From a bacterium SCSIO 12844 (GTDB lineage: Bacteria > Pseudomonadota > Gammaproteobacteria > Francisellales > Francisellaceae): a stretch of 64,000 nucleotides of DNA. Below the pieces are notes generated by a model. It did not search any database, was not told the DNA's origin, and worked only from the letters and a program-made list of their open reading frames with translations. Positions within the stretch are counted from its first letter, which is position 1; each line of letters starts with the position of its first letter. Made by a program: the position numbers and the translations under genes. Of this stretch, positions 27,901 through 35,401 are shown piece after piece. The stretch spans positions 1,674,001 through 1,738,000 of the forward strand of contig CP073743.1 of NCBI GenBank assembly GCA_024397935.1, in the 5' to 3' direction.

Positions 27901-27947
27901 ATGAATATAGAAAAACCTAAAACTAAATTTAATGTAAAATATTTCAT
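24918..27947 (-). CDS. Secreted GH9 cellulase with CBM3-type and two CBM2-type modules
   Basis: Endo-type beta-1,4-glucanase of 1009 residues. A signal peptide covers about 1-26. The GH9 domain (about 28-490) includes GGFFDAGDHGKFGLPMA with Asp86 and Asp89, RPHHRGASG, and DNRDDYIKNEVALDYNAGF with the catalytic glutamate. A CBM3c-like domain follows (about 505-665; SVEAKVNAQG), the usual partner of processive GH9 enzymes. Two Asn/Asp/Ser-rich linkers separate two CBM2-like modules (about 740-840 and 900-1008), each with paired cysteines and surface tryptophans. A perfect GGAGGTGAT site precedes the ATG. Multimodular cellulases are rare in host-associated gammaproteobacteria; the cellulose of amoeba cysts, algae or plants is a possible target. 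Confidence 0.95.
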   Translation of the reverse strand: MKYFTLNLVLGFSIFIGTTLFQTVQSEPYNYGEALQKSIYFYDVQRAGNLPEYGSEPGKNRVFWRSGSVLNDGDDINVDLSGGFFDAGDHGKFGLPMAATFSFLALGAIEYLDAYDKSNQLVYLLENMKWAGDYFVATHINDTTFVAGVGDGNLDHTFWGAPEIVHLAGSASIRESFIVDENNPGSDVTAATAAALASMHHLFQLAAQLNPQKYQLYYQHALTKDYLGHAISLYNFADQYRGKYSDSIPLIQPFYNSWSGYQDELVWGALWLYLATSDNTYLIKAETYFDDLKYANFRWTHNWDDASYGSLILLAMYSNSSNKSFYINKSKEWLDYWVDSLHKTPQGLAWLSEWGALRYSANTSLLAFIFADYLQQANDSSAAKYENFAQSQINYMLGDNEQSRSYVVGFGNNPPLRPHHRGASGVYTNNINHDPVDNLHTLYGALVGGPSQDGSYQDNRDDYIKNEVALDYNAGFTGALARMYQACFNMTSCQPLNNFPPTLTDEQKRLEFSVEAKVNAQGADFREYSLFIKNKTAYPARATEELTVRYYVNLKDDIQSGVNPSDVQLRINNLDGSAIMPGLRTYNESEGIYYVELKVLSSSNHGLLRPGGQSEHRREIQFRITMPEGYVGHDFSSDWSAFGIDLANQSNNRVEVNHITIFENAQLVYGLLPNEQETNTNDNSQEDNNDNSNTDDASSSSDSSDTTDDQNQEDNANQNDDTQSDTDNNNTSDSDTTNHSNVVCNVDFTIDSQWNGGHVIQVKLTNFSGSTLTDWVLQANNLTSVVNSWNAIFTQNGQSTLVEAMNYNRNISNQESVNFGYQGSGSFILPSEVTLINGSVNHLCSINGQSSNSGTNSNDDNTGNDSQDNITDDSQNNDQTDNNTGETNDNSNDNNSDNDSAICAISIEKDQWSTGATIRLNITNQSNSKINNWTIKTNLPDQATLSNGWGGQYSLEGNTLTIRPKAWNASIPQSSSFGDIGFVMSFPQGSQFSDELLQVKVNEHLCDFD

Positions 27948-27963
27948 CTATCACCTCCAATAT

Positions 27964-27970
27964 GCAACCT
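27964..27970 (-). promoter_or_regulatory. AGGTTGC block upstream of the cellulase gene
   Basis: On the minus strand AGGTTGC lies 16 bases before the cellulase ATG, upstream of a separate perfect GGAGGTGAT site. Since the ribosome site is elsewhere, a role other than translation initiation would be needed here, or it is chance. Confidence 0.25.
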
Positions 27971-28144
27971 TCCCTTAAATTTAAATATAGTTTAATATAT
28001 TATTAATTCAATATATTTGATTATTTTTTACTTAATAGCTTTAAATTCAGGTTAAATTAAGCCATATAAAATGATTAAATATTTGACTTACAATGTAATT
28101 AGTTTTAAAGTATATAAAACACTTAATATCAAATTTCATTACTT

Positions 28145-29035
28145 ATGAATAAACTAATAAAATTTATTTCTTGTATTATACTTTTTGCTATTCCATTTAT
28201 ATCAACTGCCAATCAAATTAAGCAATTAGCTTTTAAGAAAAAAATGCAACAAATTGAATCTCAATATGGTGGTAGAGTTGGTATTACAGTAATTGATACC
28301 TCAGATAACTCAAATTTGAACTACCATGCAAATGATCGATTTGCTTATTGCAGTACATTTAAATTTCTTGTTGTTGGTGCAATATTAAATCAAAATAATA
28401 ACAATCCAAAATTATTAACGGAGCAAATTCACTATAGCTCTAATGATTTAGTTAATGCTTATTCGCCTTATACAATTGCCAATTTAAAACAAGGTAAACC
28501 AAGTATGAGTGTTAAAGCACTTTCACAAGCTGCAATGTATAGTGATACAACTGCAACTAACTTATTAATTAAAAAGCTCGGTGGCAATGATAAGATCATT
28601 CAATTTGCACACAGTATTGGTAATATACCATTTAGACTTGATCGTTGGGAGCCAAATATTAATACTGCAATTCCAGGTGATAATAGAGATACATCAACGC
28701 CATATGCAATGGCTTATAGTATGCAACAAATAGCACTTGGTAATGTACTCAATCAAATGCAAAAAAATTATTTTCAACAATGGTTAAAATCAAATAATAC
28801 AGGTGATTATCGTATACGAGCTGCCGTACCAAACAATTGGGTTACAGGCGATAAAACGGGTACTGGTGATTATGGTACAACGAATGATGTTGCAGTGCTT
28901 TGGCCACCTAATCATAAACCAATTATTATTAGTATTTATTATACTCAAGATAAAAAAGATGCAAAACCTAATAATAAAGTGATTGAATTAAGTGCTAAAG
29001 CTGCAATTGAAAGTTTAGATATAACAGAGATATAA
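28145..29035 (+). CDS. Class A beta-lactamase
   Basis: A 296-residue periplasmic serine beta-lactamase with a signal peptide (about 1-22). Ser70-Thr-Phe-Lys73 is in YCSTFKF, the SDT at 133-135 stands where class A enzymes have SDN, the omega loop is RWEPNIN with Glu169, and the KTG at 237-239 is in TGDKTGTGDYGTTNDVA. All catalytic residues are therefore present. SDT instead of SDN is an uncommon variant. No regulator of AmpR type is adjacent and there is no mobile-element signature around it, so it is probably resident. Divergent from the cellulase gene and convergent with the GH17 gene, three bases away. Confidence 0.94.
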   Translation: MNKLIKFISCIILFAIPFISTANQIKQLAFKKKMQQIESQYGGRVGITVIDTSDNSNLNYHANDRFAYCSTFKFLVVGAILNQNNNNPKLLTEQIHYSSNDLVNAYSPYTIANLKQGKPSMSVKALSQAAMYSDTTATNLLIKKLGGNDKIIQFAHSIGNIPFRLDRWEPNINTAIPGDNRDTSTPYAMAYSMQQIALGNVLNQMQKNYFQQWLKSNNTGDYRIRAAVPNNWVTGDKTGTGDYGTTNDVAVLWPPNHKPIIISIYYTQDKKDAKPNNKVIELSAKAAIESLDITEI

Positions 29036-29038
29036 ATG

Positions 29039-30010
29039 CTATTTACAATGAATACTACTTGCCGGTTTTGTTTGTCCTAAATTATCACAAATGCCAAAAT
29101 AATTATTTGCATCACCATTTGCGCAATTAGAATATCCTTGTTTATCATAAAATGAAAAATACATGCTATCAAAATTGTCTGTTCTACTTTTCCAAGAATT
29201 ATAATAATCATTCATACTAGAAACATTTTTATCTTGAGTATTTGGATTATTACCACAACTTGGCCATCCCTCCTCAGTTACCATAACTGGTTTACCTAAT
29301 GTTGTTGATAAATCTGAAACTTGCTGTGGTATTTTCAAAGCAACACTTTGACCACCATCTTTTTCAGGTGAATTTCCCCAAAACGGATAGAAGTTACCAC
29401 CAATTACATCTGAAGCTGTAATAATTCCATGCGGGTCACTACTATGAAGTCGCTGCCAATCAGGCTGTCTTTGTGCAGTTAAAACAGGGATACTTAACCC
29501 TGCACTTTTTAATTGACCTTTTATATTATTCATATCATCTGCAATTCTTTTCTGCATCGCATCTACAGGATGACCTTGCCAATCAAATGCATCTTCATTT
29601 CCAACTACAATACCTAAAACAGTTTTTGGGTAAGTTTTTGCTGCATCAACCGCTGCTTTTATTTGAGCCTGCGTCCAATTTGCACCTTGTGAGCCATCAA
29701 ACTCATAAACCCCTAAATAGATTTTTAGACCTGCATCATCGGCAAGCTTAGTAATATTAATACAATTTTGCCCATTATATGGGCAGTAAGTTGAATAAAA
29801 TGATTTAATTACACTAAATCCTTGGTTTTTAATTTCAACTAAATCATTTTGTACAGATGATTTCATACTACCTGAATCATTGCTTTTTTGCCAATTAACC
29901 CAGCTAGGGTTATGATCAGGTGAGTAATTAATACCTTTAACAAAGGTAGTAGCATAAGACATATTAATACTAAAAATTAGTACTATAGCTATATAAATAA
30001 GTCTATTCAT
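29039..30010 (-). CDS. Secreted GH17 endo-1,3-beta-glucanase-like protein
   Basis: A 323-residue protein with a signal peptide ending near residue 20 (MSYA). TIM-barrel glycoside hydrolase family 17: the acid/base glutamate is Glu139 in LGIVVGNEDAF and the nucleophile Glu246 in VMVTEEGWPSCG, equivalent to the ETGWPS motif. Several cysteines (YCPYNGQNC, CGNNPN, NCANGD, ICDNLG) suggest disulfides for a secreted enzyme. GH17 is mainly a plant and fungal family cleaving beta-1,3-glucans; in bacteria it is uncommon. With the neighbouring cellulase it suggests attack on eukaryotic cell walls. GAGGT ribosome site upstream. Confidence 0.92.
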   Translation of the reverse strand: MNRLIYIAIVLIFSINMSYATTFVKGINYSPDHNPSWVNWQKSNDSGSMKSSVQNDLVEIKNQGFSVIKSFYSTYCPYNGQNCINITKLADDAGLKIYLGVYEFDGSQGANWTQAQIKAAVDAAKTYPKTVLGIVVGNEDAFDWQGHPVDAMQKRIADDMNNIKGQLKSAGLSIPVLTAQRQPDWQRLHSSDPHGIITASDVIGGNFYPFWGNSPEKDGGQSVALKIPQQVSDLSTTLGKPVMVTEEGWPSCGNNPNTQDKNVSSMNDYYNSWKSRTDNFDSMYFSFYDKQGYSNCANGDANNYFGICDNLGQTKPASSIHCK

Positions 30011-30248
30011 AATGGTTATTACCTCATTTAATTAATTTATAACCTGTTTTAAGATAATTCATTAACTAAGTATAGATGATAACTAAATAGCTATTATCAA
30101 TAAAAAAATTTAATTAAGATTAATGCAAAGAAACAATAAAATTTTACTCTTTTCAATTAAAGCTAAATAATCTCGCATTACTTGATTCTGATTTGGTTTT
30201 AAAAAACCTGAAATAATTCAGCGAAATGACTCTTTCAAAAATTAAATA

Positions 30249-31499
30249 CTAGCCATAGGTAGATAATGAGGTAGTATTACTTGTACTAGCCTGCTGATGA
30301 CTCTGTTGTTGCTGAACTAGCATAAAAGGTGTTTCTGGTATGTCAGTATGACCAATGCTACTAATAACAGTATCCTTATGATCTTCACTATGTGCATTAT
30401 TTATTTTAGTTGCAATTTCTGCTGATCTTTTATAATAATTATTAACCTGATCACCTAAATGATATATTTCTTCAAAAGAATCACCCCAATTATCTTGTAT
30501 AATATGCCTTGCTTGAGACTCTACTTTATCTTTGAAAAATGGCTGACTATCTTCATAAGTATCTTCGATTTCTACTCTATTTTCATGACTTTTTAATAAC
30601 CTTTCTATTGCTAAAACACCATCTCGTCCCTGATAATATTTAATTAAATTATTTACTGATACATTATCTATCCGATTTGGATCAAAAAAAGCAGTTGGCA
30701 TAAACCCATTTTGCACTAATAATCTCTGCAACAAAATAACTGAAGTTCTCAAGTTTGCATCATAAAATGGATGTGTTAATTCGACACCTTTAACAGTTTT
30801 AAAAATTAATTCTAAGCGCTCTGTATCACTCTGACAAAGTGGTAGTTGTGTATTATAAGTATTAATGACTCTATCTAAATTAGCTAATATCTCTTCTTTA
30901 GTTAAAGGTGGAATGACATAATATGAATATCCTGGTTTTGATCTACCTAGTTTAAAATCATATTTTTTTGCATGACTATAATATTGATAACATAGTTTAT
31001 TATAACTTTCTTTTGAGTCTGCTGCTTCTAATTTTTGTTCCAATTGATTTGCTTTTGTGCATATCAATTTTGCTTTATTAGTTTGAATACTTTCTAAATC
31101 TACTTCTAAATCAGACTCACAAATTGGCTCAGCTTCATTAATCTCAAAATAAACAGGTGTTGTTCGTATGCCTTGTTTAATATGATTAACTTCATTATCA
31201 TCTTGTTTTTTATGTCTTAACTGAGCGCTATATAATGGATGCGGATTAACATCTTCTGTAACTTTTTGATGTATTGATGTGACTAAATCAAGTGAAATAG
31301 ATTTATCATCCCAATTTTCAGTAAATGCATATTCAAGTGCATTTAACCCCGCTGTTACTGAATTAGTTTCCCTTTTTGCATATCCCAAAAAACCATATTC
31401 TTCATAGCCAAACCAATATTGTTTATCTACCAATAAACTAAAAGCTAAACCCTTTTCAAATAAATCAACTACACGTTGCATTTCTTGAGTGCAAGGCAT
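30249..31499 (-). CDS. Fic-domain protein with a variant motif, candidate effector
   Basis: A 416-residue soluble protein. The Fic core is about residues 200-310: the motif HPFYDANLR (243-251) matches HPFx[D/E][G/A]N[G/K]R except for Leu at the G/K position, and the expected hydrophobic helix SVILLQRLLVQNGF follows. Fic enzymes transfer AMP or other phosphate-linked groups from nucleotides to proteins, and host-directed examples are known in Legionella. Histidine and arginine are kept, so activity is plausible. No inhibitory [S/T]xxxE[G/N] motif was seen. N- and C-terminal extensions are polar. A variant leader AGGATTGG lies three bases before the ATG. Confidence 0.8.
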   Translation of the reverse strand: MPCTQEMQRVVDLFEKGLAFSLLVDKQYWFGYEEYGFLGYAKRETNSVTAGLNALEYAFTENWDDKSISLDLVTSIHQKVTEDVNPHPLYSAQLRHKKQDDNEVNHIKQGIRTTPVYFEINEAEPICESDLEVDLESIQTNKAKLICTKANQLEQKLEAADSKESYNKLCYQYYSHAKKYDFKLGRSKPGYSYYVIPPLTKEEILANLDRVINTYNTQLPLCQSDTERLELIFKTVKGVELTHPFYDANLRTSVILLQRLLVQNGFMPTAFFDPNRIDNVSVNNLIKYYQGRDGVLAIERLLKSHENRVEIEDTYEDSQPFFKDKVESQARHIIQDNWGDSFEEIYHLGDQVNNYYKRSAEIATKINNAHSEDHKDTVISSIGHTDIPETPFMLVQQQQSHQQASTSNTTSLSTYG

Positions 31500-31502
31500 A
31501 TA

Positions 31503-31510
31503 CCAATCCT
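31503..31510 (-). promoter_or_regulatory. Variant TTG-type leader before the Fic gene
   Basis: The minus strand reads AGGATTGG, TAT, ATG. It departs from the GGGTTG form, and AGGA alone could serve as ribosome site, so membership in the set is doubtful. Confidence 0.25.
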
Positions 31511-31605
31511 TAAGTAAAACAATAAAATGTTCAATTATTTTATCAAAGATTATTTGACCATATTAATTAATAAATTATTTCAATTAAATCAGGATGAAAT
31601 ATCGA

Positions 31606-32586
31606 CTAAACCGTTAAAACTATTTTACCTTGAGTCTGTTTTTTATCTAATAAATAATGTGCTTCTTTTGCAGAGGCAAGTGGAAAGTCAGCTGCTATAT
31701 TAATTTTTAACTTTCCTTCAATAACTAACTTTGCAAGAGTTAATAAATTTGAGCGACTATTTTCAATTAATAATGTTACTGCCTGTTTATGTTGTTTTTT
31801 TGCTGCTTCTATGACATCAGAATGTGTAATCGTTGGTACAGTGACCAATAAGCCATTTTGATTTAAAACAGTTAATGATTCAATACCAGTATTACCACCA
31901 ACTAAATCAATAACAAGATCTATATCATGGATAACTTGATTAAATTTTACTTCTGAATAATCGATTATTTCATCTACTTTTAAAGATTTTAGAAATTGAT
32001 GATGTTTTTTTGTTGCAGTGGTAATCACATAAGCACCAGCATATTTTGCCAATTGTACTGCAATATGTCCTACCCCTCCAGCACCTGCATGAATTAATAC
32101 ACGCTGACCCTTTTTTAAGTTAATATTATCTTTACGAAATAATGACTGCCATGCTGTTAATCCGGCAATTGGAATTGCTGCAGCATCAATATTAGATAAG
32201 CCTTGAGGTTTTAATGCCATATCAGTGGCTTTAACAATACAATACTCACTATAGGCACAAGGGTTTAAATTTCGATCAATAGCGCCAAAAACAATATCTC
32301 CTATTTTAAAATCACTAATATCATCACTACATTTAATGACTTTACCACAAACATCAAAACCTAGCCCGGCTGGCAAATTCAAACGCTTTGCAACAAAGCT
32401 AGTACCCTCTCTTATTTTTGCATCAATTGGATTAACACCTGCAGCTAATACTTTAATTAATAATTTATTTTGATCATCATCAGATAAATTAACTAAAGGG
32501 GTTTCAGATAGTTTCAATACTTCAGGATTACCAAATGCCTCAATTTGAATTCTTTTTGTTAAATGTCCAAGATCTTGCATTATCAT
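31606..32586 (-). CDS. Zinc-free NADP-dependent alcohol dehydrogenase / quinone oxidoreductase family protein
   Basis: Medium-chain dehydrogenase of 326 residues. The GroES-like N-terminus has AAGVNPIDAKIREG and LPAGLGFDVCGKV, where the zinc ligands of true alcohol dehydrogenases are absent. VLIHAGAGGVGHIAVQLAKYAGAYVITTA is the quinone-reductase form of the nucleotide-binding fold. The C-terminus DKKQTQGKIVLTV is typical. Substrates may be quinones or 2-alkenals. AAGGGAA lies upstream, next to a copy of the interspersed repeat. It follows rarA by 30 bases on the same strand and is probably co-transcribed. Confidence 0.9.
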   Translation of the reverse strand: MIMQDLGHLTKRIQIEAFGNPEVLKLSETPLVNLSDDDQNKLLIKVLAAGVNPIDAKIREGTSFVAKRLNLPAGLGFDVCGKVIKCSDDISDFKIGDIVFGAIDRNLNPCAYSEYCIVKATDMALKPQGLSNIDAAAIPIAGLTAWQSLFRKDNINLKKGQRVLIHAGAGGVGHIAVQLAKYAGAYVITTATKKHHQFLKSLKVDEIIDYSEVKFNQVIHDIDLVIDLVGGNTGIESLTVLNQNGLLVTVPTITHSDVIEAAKKQHKQAVTLLIENSRSNLLTLAKLVIEGKLKINIAADFPLASAKEAHYLLDKKQTQGKIVLTV

Positions 32587-32592
32587 TTCCCT

Positions 32593-32620
32593 TATTTTTA
32601 TATGGTTTATATATAACTAA
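32593..32620. repeat. Interspersed AT-rich repeat, copy 4
   Basis: Shares GGTTTATATATAACT and TATTTTTAT with copies 2 and 3 but has a two-base TA insertion in between. It overlaps the rarA stop and precedes the oxidoreductase start, the same kind of position as copy 2. Confidence 0.6.
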
Positions 32621-33924
32621 TCTTTTTTAGTTTGTCTTAATTTTAATAGTTTCTCTTTAATTGATGCTTCTAAGCCTCGACCTACTGGATGATAAAAAAT
32701 TTCAGCTTTTACCGCTTCTGGGAAATAATGTACACCTTCAACAAAGGCATCTTTATAATCATGCGGATATTGATAGCCTTTATTATAACCCATTTCTTTC
32801 ATTAACTTTGTTGGCGCATTTCGTAAATACATAGGTACTAAAGGATTATGATGTTTTCTAGCCATTGCTTGTGCTTGTGAAAAAGCTTTATATACCGCAT
32901 TACTTTTTGGTGCAACTGCCATGTAAATTATTGCTTGAGCTAATGTTAATTCTCCTTCTGGCGAACCCAAACGCTCAACAACTTGCCAAGCATCTAATGC
33001 AATCTGTAATGCTCTTGGATCAGCATTACCAATATCTTCTGATGCCATTCTAACTACTCGCCTTGCAATATATAAAGGATCAGCCCCACCTTCTAACATA
33101 GCTGAAAACCAAAAAAGCGCAGCATCTGGATCTGAACCTCGAACTGATTTATGCAAAGCAGAGATTAAATCATAAAAATACTCACCCCCTTTATCAAATG
33201 TCATGAGACTTTGACCTAAAACCATTTTAATTGACTCAAGATTAATTTTTTTTGTACCATCAACTTCAGGCGCCATCTCTAAAATTGATTCCAACCAATT
33301 TAATAATTTTCGTGCATCACCATTACAAGACTCAATTAATAATTTCTGATGTTCATCTGTAAATTCTACATGCTCATTTTTTATGACACCTTCTAAGATG
33401 TTTACCAAGTCATTTTCTTCTAATGCTTTTAAAACATGTACTCTAACACGAGATAATAATGCATTATTTAACTCAAAAGATGGATTTTCAGTTGTCGCAC
33501 CTATAAAAATAAACGTCCCATTTTCTATATGTGGTAAAAAAGCATCTTGTTGTGATTTTGAAAAGCGATGCACTTCATCAACAAATAATACTGTATTTTC
33601 TCCAGTTAATTGCCTTGTTTTAGCTCGTTCAACTACTGCACGAATATCTTTTACACCCGATGTTACAGCAGATAATTCTTCAATTTTTGCATCAACTGAT
33701 TGTGTTAAGATTCTTGCTAACGTTGTTTTACCAGTGCCAGGAGGCCCCCAAAAAATCATTGAATATAATTGAGCTAATTCTATACAGCGTCGTAATGCTT
33801 TGCCCTCACCAACTAAATGTGCTTGGCCATAAAAGCTTTCTAAAGAGTCAGGACGCATCCGTGCTGCTAACGGCTGATTCAGTTGATTAGTTTTTTCGCC
33901 TGTATCCGATATATTTTCAAACAT
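32617..33924 (-). CDS. rarA: Replication-associated recombination protein A (MgsA/WRNIP1 family AAA+ ATPase)
   Basis: A 435-residue clamp-loader-like ATPase acting at stalled forks. The N-terminal PLAARMRPDSLESFYGQAHLVG is diagnostic, Walker A is FWGPPGTGKTTLA, Walker B is VLFVDEVHRFSKSQQDAF and sensor 1 is IGATTENPSFELN. The C-terminal tetramerisation part has MLEGGADPLYIARRVVRMASEDIG and YQYPHDY. Length and motifs are complete. In many gammaproteobacteria rarA follows lolA and precedes serS; here coaBC lies upstream (31 bases) and an oxidoreductase downstream on the same strand. Confidence 0.96.
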   Translation of the reverse strand: MFENISDTGEKTNQLNQPLAARMRPDSLESFYGQAHLVGEGKALRRCIELAQLYSMIFWGPPGTGKTTLARILTQSVDAKIEELSAVTSGVKDIRAVVERAKTRQLTGENTVLFVDEVHRFSKSQQDAFLPHIENGTFIFIGATTENPSFELNNALLSRVRVHVLKALEENDLVNILEGVIKNEHVEFTDEHQKLLIESCNGDARKLLNWLESILEMAPEVDGTKKINLESIKMVLGQSLMTFDKGGEYFYDLISALHKSVRGSDPDAALFWFSAMLEGGADPLYIARRVVRMASEDIGNADPRALQIALDAWQVVERLGSPEGELTLAQAIIYMAVAPKSNAVYKAFSQAQAMARKHHNPLVPMYLRNAPTKLMKEMGYNKGYQYPHDYKDAFVEGVHYFPEAVKAEIFYHPVGRGLEASIKEKLLKLRQTKKD

Positions 33925-33955
33925 TAAAACTCTCTAATTCGCTAAAACTATTCTT

Positions 33956-35227
33956 TTAAAAAACCTGTGCTAAATCTAAACACTCTTGATGCTCTATTAA
34001 CTTTCTGCTTAAGTCACCCTGATTCGGATTAAAACATACTTCTGTAATTAAATTAACAATATGGTGTGCTAGTTTAGCTTTTGTTGTTGAATCAAATTTA
34101 TAAACTTTACCGCTTGATGTAATCATACTAACTTGGTTGTATTCACTATGAAAAGGCTCACCTGTCGATTTTATTTCATTTGCTATGATCATATCTAAAT
34201 TTTTATTGATTAATTTTTCTTTAGCATAAGTTAGAAGATTTTGTGTTTCTGCTGCAAAGCCAATAACTTTTGGTCTTAAATCTTTATCCAATTTACCAAC
34301 TGAAGCTAGTATATCAACATTTTTAGTTAACTCTAATGCTAATAAATCTTGATCATTTTGTTTCTTGATTTTTTGTTGGCTTGGCTGAATTATTCGATAA
34401 TCACTAACTGCCGCTGCTCCAATAAATACATCACACTGATTAATATGATCAAATACTGCATGATACATTTCTTCTGCTGTATTAACTTTGATTAAGCATT
34501 TAACTTTGGGTTTTGGAATCGATGTTGGTCCACTGATTAATATAACTTCTGCACCTGCTTGTGTTAATACTTCAGCAATTGCATAACCCATTTTTCCAGA
34601 ACTATGATTACTAATATATCGAACTGGGTCAATTGCTTCTTGTGTTGGACCCGCTGTAATCACAAATTGTTTAGCAACTAACTCAGGGATAATCTGTGAC
34701 GGCTTTTGACTATTATTCACTATTTCAAAAATTCTCTCAGGTTCAGCCATTCTACCCGTGCCTACATCACCACAAGCTTGTTCACCACTTTCAGGTTGAA
34801 TAATTTCATAATCTAATGTAATAACCTTTTCTATATTTTCTTGGGTAATTGGTTTATGCCACATAATCTTATTCATTGATGGTGCAATAAACACTTTAGC
34901 TTCTGTTGCAAGTATAACTGTTGATAATAGATCATCACAAATGCCATGAGCTAATTTTGCAATACTATTTGCTGTTGCTGGCGCAATAATAATTAAGTTA
35001 GCCCACTTTGCTAATTCAATATGTGCCATTGGATTAAAGTCATTTTCATAACATTGATCATAAACTTTATGACCGGTAATGGCATGAAAGGTATTTGGGT
35101 GAATAAAGTTTTTTGCATGCTCAGTCATTACAACTTTCACATCATAGCCTGACTGGATAAATAATCTTGCAAGTATAACTGATTTATATGCAGCAATACC
35201 GCCTGTAATACCAAGTATAATATTCAT
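33956..35227 (-). CDS. coaBC: Bifunctional CoA biosynthesis protein CoaBC
   Basis: Joins cysteine to 4'-phosphopantothenate (CoaB) and decarboxylates the product (CoaC) to 4'-phosphopantetheine. The N-terminal flavoprotein domain (about 1-185) has ILGITGGIAAYK, APATANSIAKLAHGICDDLLS and PSMNKIMWHKP. The C-terminal synthetase domain (about 190-400) has ITAGPTQEAIDPVRYISNHS and SGKMGYAIAE, the AAVSDY motif and KNVDIL. Length 423 is normal for the fusion. Dut, a common neighbour in this class, is not present. Minus strand, upstream of rarA. Confidence 0.96.
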   Translation of the reverse strand: MNIILGITGGIAAYKSVILARLFIQSGYDVKVVMTEHAKNFIHPNTFHAITGHKVYDQCYENDFNPMAHIELAKWANLIIIAPATANSIAKLAHGICDDLLSTVILATEAKVFIAPSMNKIMWHKPITQENIEKVITLDYEIIQPESGEQACGDVGTGRMAEPERIFEIVNNSQKPSQIIPELVAKQFVITAGPTQEAIDPVRYISNHSSGKMGYAIAEVLTQAGAEVILISGPTSIPKPKVKCLIKVNTAEEMYHAVFDHINQCDVFIGAAAVSDYRIIQPSQQKIKKQNDQDLLALELTKNVDILASVGKLDKDLRPKVIGFAAETQNLLTYAKEKLINKNLDMIIANEIKSTGEPFHSEYNQVSMITSSGKVYKFDSTTKAKLAHHIVNLITEVCFNPNQGDLSRKLIEHQECLDLAQVF

Positions 35228-35390
35228 TATCTTTTTAAATGTTTTAAATTTACTGATAAGTACTATTATATACTTGCAATTGACTAAGTTATAGATGATT
35301 TAGCTAAATACCTTAAGTCTATATAAGATTTACGGTAGTAATTAACCAACAAAAATGCAATACTATATAACCAGACATATATAAAATACA

Positions 35391-35397
35391 GGGGTTG
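35391..35397 (+). promoter_or_regulatory. TTG-type leader motif before the PI-PLC gene
   Basis: The plus strand reads GGGGTTG, ATTA, ATG. This is the only clear plus-strand copy of the block seen before the effector-like genes. Confidence 0.45.
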
Positions 35398-35401
35398 ATT
35401 A

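Noticed and set aside
28083-28116. Promoter for the beta-lactamase (TTGACT with TATATA)
   Set aside because: The spacing of about 22 bases is too long for a sigma-70 promoter.
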